This document shows positions 60,624 to 64,000 of a DNA stretch of 64,000 nucleotides, piece by piece. The stretch spans positions 372,001 through 436,000 of the forward strand of contig JBAZQB010000002.1 in NCBI GenBank assembly GCA_041645435.1, in the 5' to 3' direction. This stretch comes from Methanoregula sp. Lineage in GTDB: Archaea; Halobacteriota; Methanomicrobia; Methanomicrobiales; Methanospirillaceae. How positions within the stretch are numbered: position 1 is the first letter of the stretch; each line of letters opens with the position of its first letter. Under the pieces are notes generated by a model that ran no database searches, was not told the DNA's origin, and saw nothing but the letters and a program-made list of their open reading frames with translations. Made by a program: the position numbers and the translations under genes.

Positions 60624-61814
60624 CTATACACTGGTCAACGCGAAGCTTATCATTAAGTAACCAGTCCATGACACAACCAGCGCAAGGGGGATGGTAATCA
60701 CCCATGCAGTCATCATCTCGCGCACAACCTTCCACTGGACTGCGTTCCTGCCTCTTGTTGCTCCGACACCAATAATCGCGCCATTGATCGCGTGCGTAGA
60801 CGAGACCGGTATACCCTGCTGGGTGACCATCACGAGAATTGCGCTGCTCGCACTCGCAGCACAAAATCCCTGGTACGGCCGGATCTTGGTGATATCTTTT
60901 GCCATTTTATCGACTACCTGCCACCCGCCAAAACAGGTGCCCAGCCCGATTGCAACTGCTGATGCAAGAATTACCCACGTCGGTACTACAAAGGTGAGCA
61001 GGATGCCTGAGGAGAGCAGCAGAGCGGTAATCACACCGACTGCGTGCTGGCCATCGTTTGCGCCGTGGGCGGTTGCCTGAACGAGGCATGCGAGCACATG
61101 CAAAGGCTGGAAAATATGTTTCGCCCTGCTCTGCCGCGAGTGTTTGATGAGCTGGGAGACAAGGATATTAAAGAGAAATGCACCCGCCATGCCAATGAGC
61201 GGCGAGATGAAGATGAAGAGCACTATCGCAAGGAGGCCGTGGATCTCTATTACACCGGCAATCATCATGATCGGGATGATTATACCCGCACCGCAGACGC
61301 CCCCCAGCAGGATTCCAAAAAGGATATCCCCCTCGAATGCAGCACAGATGATGGCAAGTATAAGAGCCCCGAGAATCGCACCAATGCAGGCGAAAAAGAA
61401 AACCTGAATTACGGTGTCTGCACTGGGAAGGATAACGGCGGAAAAACCAAATGCACCTATGCCTGCTCCCAGCAATCCGCCTACCATGGCGTGACTGCTG
61501 GATATCGGCATTCCCATACGCGTGGCAACAAATACGAGAACAATTGAAGCTCCCAGTGCCACAACAATCGAAAGCGGGGTGAGCGCGTCTTTCGTGACGA
61601 TAGCAGTACCAATCGTTGCTGCAACAGCCGTGGAAAAAATAAACGGTCCGATCATGTTGCAGATCGCGGTAGAGAACACTGCCTTTATCGGGGAGAGTGC
61701 TTTTGTAGCAACAACCGTTGCAATCGAGTGCGAGGCGTCATTGAGACCATTGACAAAGTTAAGTGCAAGCGCGAGGATGATGCCAAACAGGATGATGGGT
61801 TCCATGCCAATCAT
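60624..61814 (-). CDS. Inorganic phosphate transporter (PiT family), copy 2
   Basis: 396 residues, ~11 transmembrane helices. The first repeat is NFVNGLNDASHSIATVVATK and the second HGANDGQHAVGVITALL. AVNGAIIGVGATRG occurs near the C-terminus. It is diverged from copy 1 (GLNDASHS instead of GFHDSANS) and 53 residues longer, so the two may differ in affinity or coupling ion. The start overlaps the upstream DUF47 stop by 4 bp (ATGA). Confidence 0.92.
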   Translation of the reverse strand: MIGMEPIILFGIILALALNFVNGLNDASHSIATVVATKALSPIKAVFSTAICNMIGPFIFSTAVAATIGTAIVTKDALTPLSIVVALGASIVLVFVATRMGMPISSSHAMVGGLLGAGIGAFGFSAVILPSADTVIQVFFFACIGAILGALILAIICAAFEGDILFGILLGGVCGAGIIIPIMMIAGVIEIHGLLAIVLFIFISPLIGMAGAFLFNILVSQLIKHSRQSRAKHIFQPLHVLACLVQATAHGANDGQHAVGVITALLLSSGILLTFVVPTWVILASAVAIGLGTCFGGWQVVDKMAKDITKIRPYQGFCAASASSAILVMVTQQGIPVSSTHAINGAIIGVGATRGRNAVQWKVVREMMTAWVITIPLALVVSWTGYLMISFALTSV

Positions 61815-62440
61815 GCGTGGCTCATTGCAATATCATTGAGTGCATGCCCGACATCGTTGCATTTTTCCATCACCCGGCCAAGTCCTTCGTAGATATCCTT
61901 GAGCTTGATGATCAGGAGCAGATCTTTATTCTTGAAAAGATCGAGCACCGCTTTTGCCTGCAATTCAATCGACAGATTATATATCCGGTTGATTTCTATT
62001 GAATGGCTCTTCACCCCATCAGGTTTTTTTAAGCTTTCAAGCGCATTTACTGCATTTACAATCTCTGTGGCAGACATCATGATCAGGTAGGAAAATTCCT
62101 TTAATGTCTCATTACTCTCGGCGAGCTCGTAGTTGCAGACCTGCTGGGTGACCCGGTCAATGCGGTCCATGACATCGTCTAGGACCGGTGCAAGCCGGGC
62201 GATCTCTTCGGGTTCGAGGGGTGTGATCAGTGATTCGTTCAACTGTTCGTACACATGACGGGTTATCTCGTCACATTGATGCTCAAACTGTCGCACCTTG
62301 TGAGATTTTTCTATGCCATTCGGAAGTTCGTGGGTGATCTCGTTTAATATGACGGAAGCTTCGGAGATCTTTCCCGCCATTTCTTTAAAGAGGGTAAAAA
62401 AAATCTTGTCTTCTGGGAGAATTAGATCACGGATATGCAT
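61811..62440 (-). CDS. DUF47/PhoU-like phosphate transport regulator, copy 2
   Basis: 209 residues, same length as copy 1. The N-terminal LILPEDKIFFTLFKEMAGKI, VRQFEHQCDEITRHVYEQLN and LDDVMDRIDRVTQQ segments match the DUF47 family. It overlaps its PiT partner gene (61811-61814). A TATA element reading tttttatact on the minus strand at 62471-62482 lies ~35 nt before the ATG, consistent with a short leader. Confidence 0.92.
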   Translation of the reverse strand: MHIRDLILPEDKIFFTLFKEMAGKISEASVILNEITHELPNGIEKSHKVRQFEHQCDEITRHVYEQLNESLITPLEPEEIARLAPVLDDVMDRIDRVTQQVCNYELAESNETLKEFSYLIMMSATEIVNAVNALESLKKPDGVKSHSIEINRIYNLSIELQAKAVLDLFKNKDLLLIIKLKDIYEGLGRVMEKCNDVGHALNDIAMSHA

Positions 62441-62563
62441 AAGGGGTCTGATTAGTCCCTCTGGTATTCAAGTATAAAAAACAAAGGGACCTTTAAGTTT
62501 ATGGAATGTTTTGTTTATTGATCAGGATGATTTTTGGAGTATCTGCAACAGGAGGATACTTCA

Positions 62564-63094
62564 CTATGAGAATAATCCGGCTTTCCGGTACATGGGCTGA
62601 ACCTCTGCTCCTTCAAGATTACCCCCTGCCCAGACATATCGGTCGCGTATAGTCTGCGGCAACTCTTTTTCTGCAATCGGTATAAAACCCTGCTTTGTGT
62701 AAAAACCGATGAGGTGCCGGACCGCATGCATATACAGGTCATCATTATGGCAGGCTTCCACCAGTGCCCCGACTGCGAGCCGTGAATAGCCTTTCCTGCG
62801 ATGTTTATCAGGAGTGAAAATACCATCGACATCCATGCCGTCAGGATGACGCCGGCAACGGGCTAAAGAGACGATCAGGTCTCCGGAAAAAACTGCAAAG
62901 ATCCTGTCTGTGGCAGGATCACCGGTTGTATCGTGGTACTCTACCCAGCATTTATCCGCTACAGGGAATTCATCCGCCTTAAGTTCACGCACACTTATTT
63001 TCTTCTCCTTATGATTCCCATTTTTTTGTAACGTTTCCTGGGATGTGTTCACGCCGGTTCTTCTGATTGCATTGATTCCGTCCTGTTCGATCAT
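62564..63094 (-). CDS. GNAT family N-acetyltransferase
   Basis: 176 residues. GNAT acetyl-CoA loop KHRRKGYSRLAVGALVEA, plus FYTKQGFIPIAEKELPQTIR. It is a paralogue of the gene at 39074: both share VREL near the N-terminus, RCxRHPDG, GFxPIxE and LPxTIRDR. The N-terminal ~37 residues are unlike those of the paralogue. Its ATG overlaps the stop of the histidine kinase gene (ATGA), so sensor and acetyltransferase are co-translated and may act in the same response. The substrate is unknown. Confidence 0.85.
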   Translation of the reverse strand: MIEQDGINAIRRTGVNTSQETLQKNGNHKEKKISVRELKADEFPVADKCWVEYHDTTGDPATDRIFAVFSGDLIVSLARCRRHPDGMDVDGIFTPDKHRRKGYSRLAVGALVEACHNDDLYMHAVRHLIGFYTKQGFIPIAEKELPQTIRDRYVWAGGNLEGAEVQPMYRKAGLFS

Positions 63095-64000
63095 AGTATC
63101 CGGTATCCTTCGGGGGGAATCATGATCTCAAACCGTGTGCCTTTTTTGGGAGTTCCCGTTTCTTTGATCGTCATATCACTGATGGCACAAATTTCATGGG
63201 CAAGGAACAACCCGTGACCATACCGTTCTTCTTTTTGCGTGAACAACGATTCTTTTATGCTCGTTTCAATGCCCGCACCATCTGTTTCTACAAGAATAGC
63301 ACAGCCATTTTCCCGTATGTGGTAGGTGACTACGACCGTAGTCACTCCATCCGTTTCTTTTATGGTTGTGTCAAAAATATGGAAAAATACTGCCGGGAGA
63401 TGGGGATCAGCAAAGACTTCCAGTCGTTCAGCCCATGTTCTGAACGAGATGCCGCCAACCCCAAGACGCCCGATTGTATCCAGCACTGCACCCTGCACCG
63501 GAATCCAGGCCGGGGGTGATGTGCCGATATCCTTAAACTCGCGGGATATATCGATCTGGCGCTGGATTCCCTGAGCTGAATCCTTAAGAGCTTCGATCAG
63601 GAACAGGACATCAGGATCATCAAATTTCATCACCCCAATCGAAAGGATCCCATACAGGCCTGCAAGTTTTCTTGAAATGTCATGACGCACGATACCGGCA
63701 ATGGTATTGAGCCGGCTGCTGGTATTCTGGAGTGCCGATTCGGTCATGACCTGTTCGGTTATATCCCGGATCGATTCAATGGCACCCGTGACATTACCGT
63801 TCCCGTCAACAAGGGCGGTTGCAGCAATACGGAGATACACCCCTTTTCCTCCTTTAAAATGAGGGATAAAAATTTCAGAGACCAGTTTTTTACCTTCTTT
63901 TTTTACCTGGGGGTACCACGTATCTGTTTCAGGACCGGGTGTGAGAATGAGATCCAGGAGGGCGGGACGCTTTACTCCATAGAATGCGATGGAATAGGCC
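63091..64000 (-). CDS. PAS sensor histidine kinase, C-terminal part (truncated by window edge)
   Basis: The frame is open to base 64000, so the true start lies outside; the GTG at 63840 is internal. A PAS/PAC domain ends at IESIRDITEQVMTESALQNT. The DHp motif is IVRHDISRKL, followed by a HATPase-like region, but the boxes are weak: the N-box position reads HIFDTTIKE and the G1 region ETDGAGIE, with G2-like HGLFLAHEI kept. ATP binding may therefore be unusual. It overlaps the GNAT gene by 4 bp. Confidence 0.85.
   Translation of the reverse strand, partial: AYSIAFYGVKRPALLDLILTPGPETDTWYPQVKKEGKKLVSEIFIPHFKGGKGVYLRIAATALVDGNGNVTGAIESIRDITEQVMTESALQNTSSRLNTIAGIVRHDISRKLAGLYGILSIGVMKFDDPDVLFLIEALKDSAQGIQRQIDISREFKDIGTSPPAWIPVQGAVLDTIGRLGVGGISFRTWAERLEVFADPHLPAVFFHIFDTTIKETDGVTTVVVTYHIRENGCAILVETDGAGIETSIKESLFTQKEERYGHGLFLAHEICAISDMTIKETGTPKKGTRFEIMIPPEGYRIL

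Overview
The window is chromosomal DNA of a methanogenic archaeon, most likely of the order Methanomicrobiales (Methanoregula-like). The evidence is a methanogenesis marker protein 14 gene, archaeal lipid genes (geranylgeranylglyceryl phosphate synthase, CDP-archaeol synthase, a tetraether-synthase-type radical SAM enzyme), archaeal DnaG, archaeal-type ThrRS, GatCAB and a ferredoxin:disulfide reductase of the kind known from methanogens. Many PAS-type histidine kinases and TATA-box promoters with several apparently leaderless genes fit this. The assignment is inferred from gene content; no database was searched.

Layout: 1-8.3 kb holds a partial histidine kinase, thrS, dcd, a tRNA methyltransferase, GGGP synthase and a CHASE4-HAMP-PAS kinase with its response regulator. 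8.3-15.2 kb is a minus-strand run: topoisomerase I, gatB-gatA-gatC and an asparagine-synthetase-like gene. 15.3-31.3 kb is mostly housekeeping: tRNA-Leu, a DJ-1 protein, pyrC, dnaG, alanine dehydrogenase/ornithine cyclodeaminase, tes, carS-pyrE-purD-argF, mmp14, argG and a cupredoxin-like lipoprotein. 31.4-35.7 kb is carA-carB. 35.9-38.4 kb is a redox group: ferritin-like protein, glutaredoxin, ferredoxin:disulfide reductase, a Cys-rich thioredoxin-like protein and beta-carbonic anhydrase.

39.7-46.8 kb is the most interesting region. It is a six-gene operon resembling a group 4 membrane-bound [NiFe]-hydrogenase/complex I (hyfB, C, E, F, G, I order). All four Ni-Fe ligand cysteines of the large subunit and all four proximal [4Fe-4S] ligands of the small subunit are replaced, while the ion-translocation residues of the membrane subunits remain. 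It belongs with the 'energy-converting hydrogenase-related' (Ehr) complexes and appears to carry no redox cofactor at all.

47.7-50.9 kb is an accessory island. It contains a nested palindrome, a 210-bp tandem repeat array bounded by inverted repeats, three stacked GC-rich stem-loops, a tRNA 3'-end fragment, a very AT-rich membrane-protein gene and a broken, frameshifted cas1-like gene (CRISPR adaptation or casposase). No CRISPR array is visible. 50.9-54.2 kb returns to core genes: Mut7-C nuclease, AmmeMemoRadiSam enzyme, zinc ribbon protein, UMP kinase, tRNA-Pro and endonuclease III. 54.2-58.9 kb is a second accessory zone with two small unknown genes and a REC-PAS-PAS/histidine kinase pair, between two copies of a dispersed non-coding repeat exactly 4,080 bp apart. 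58.9-64 kb has two tandem DUF47-phosphate transporter modules, a GNAT acetyltransferase paralogous to the one at 39 kb, and a partial histidine kinase running off the end.
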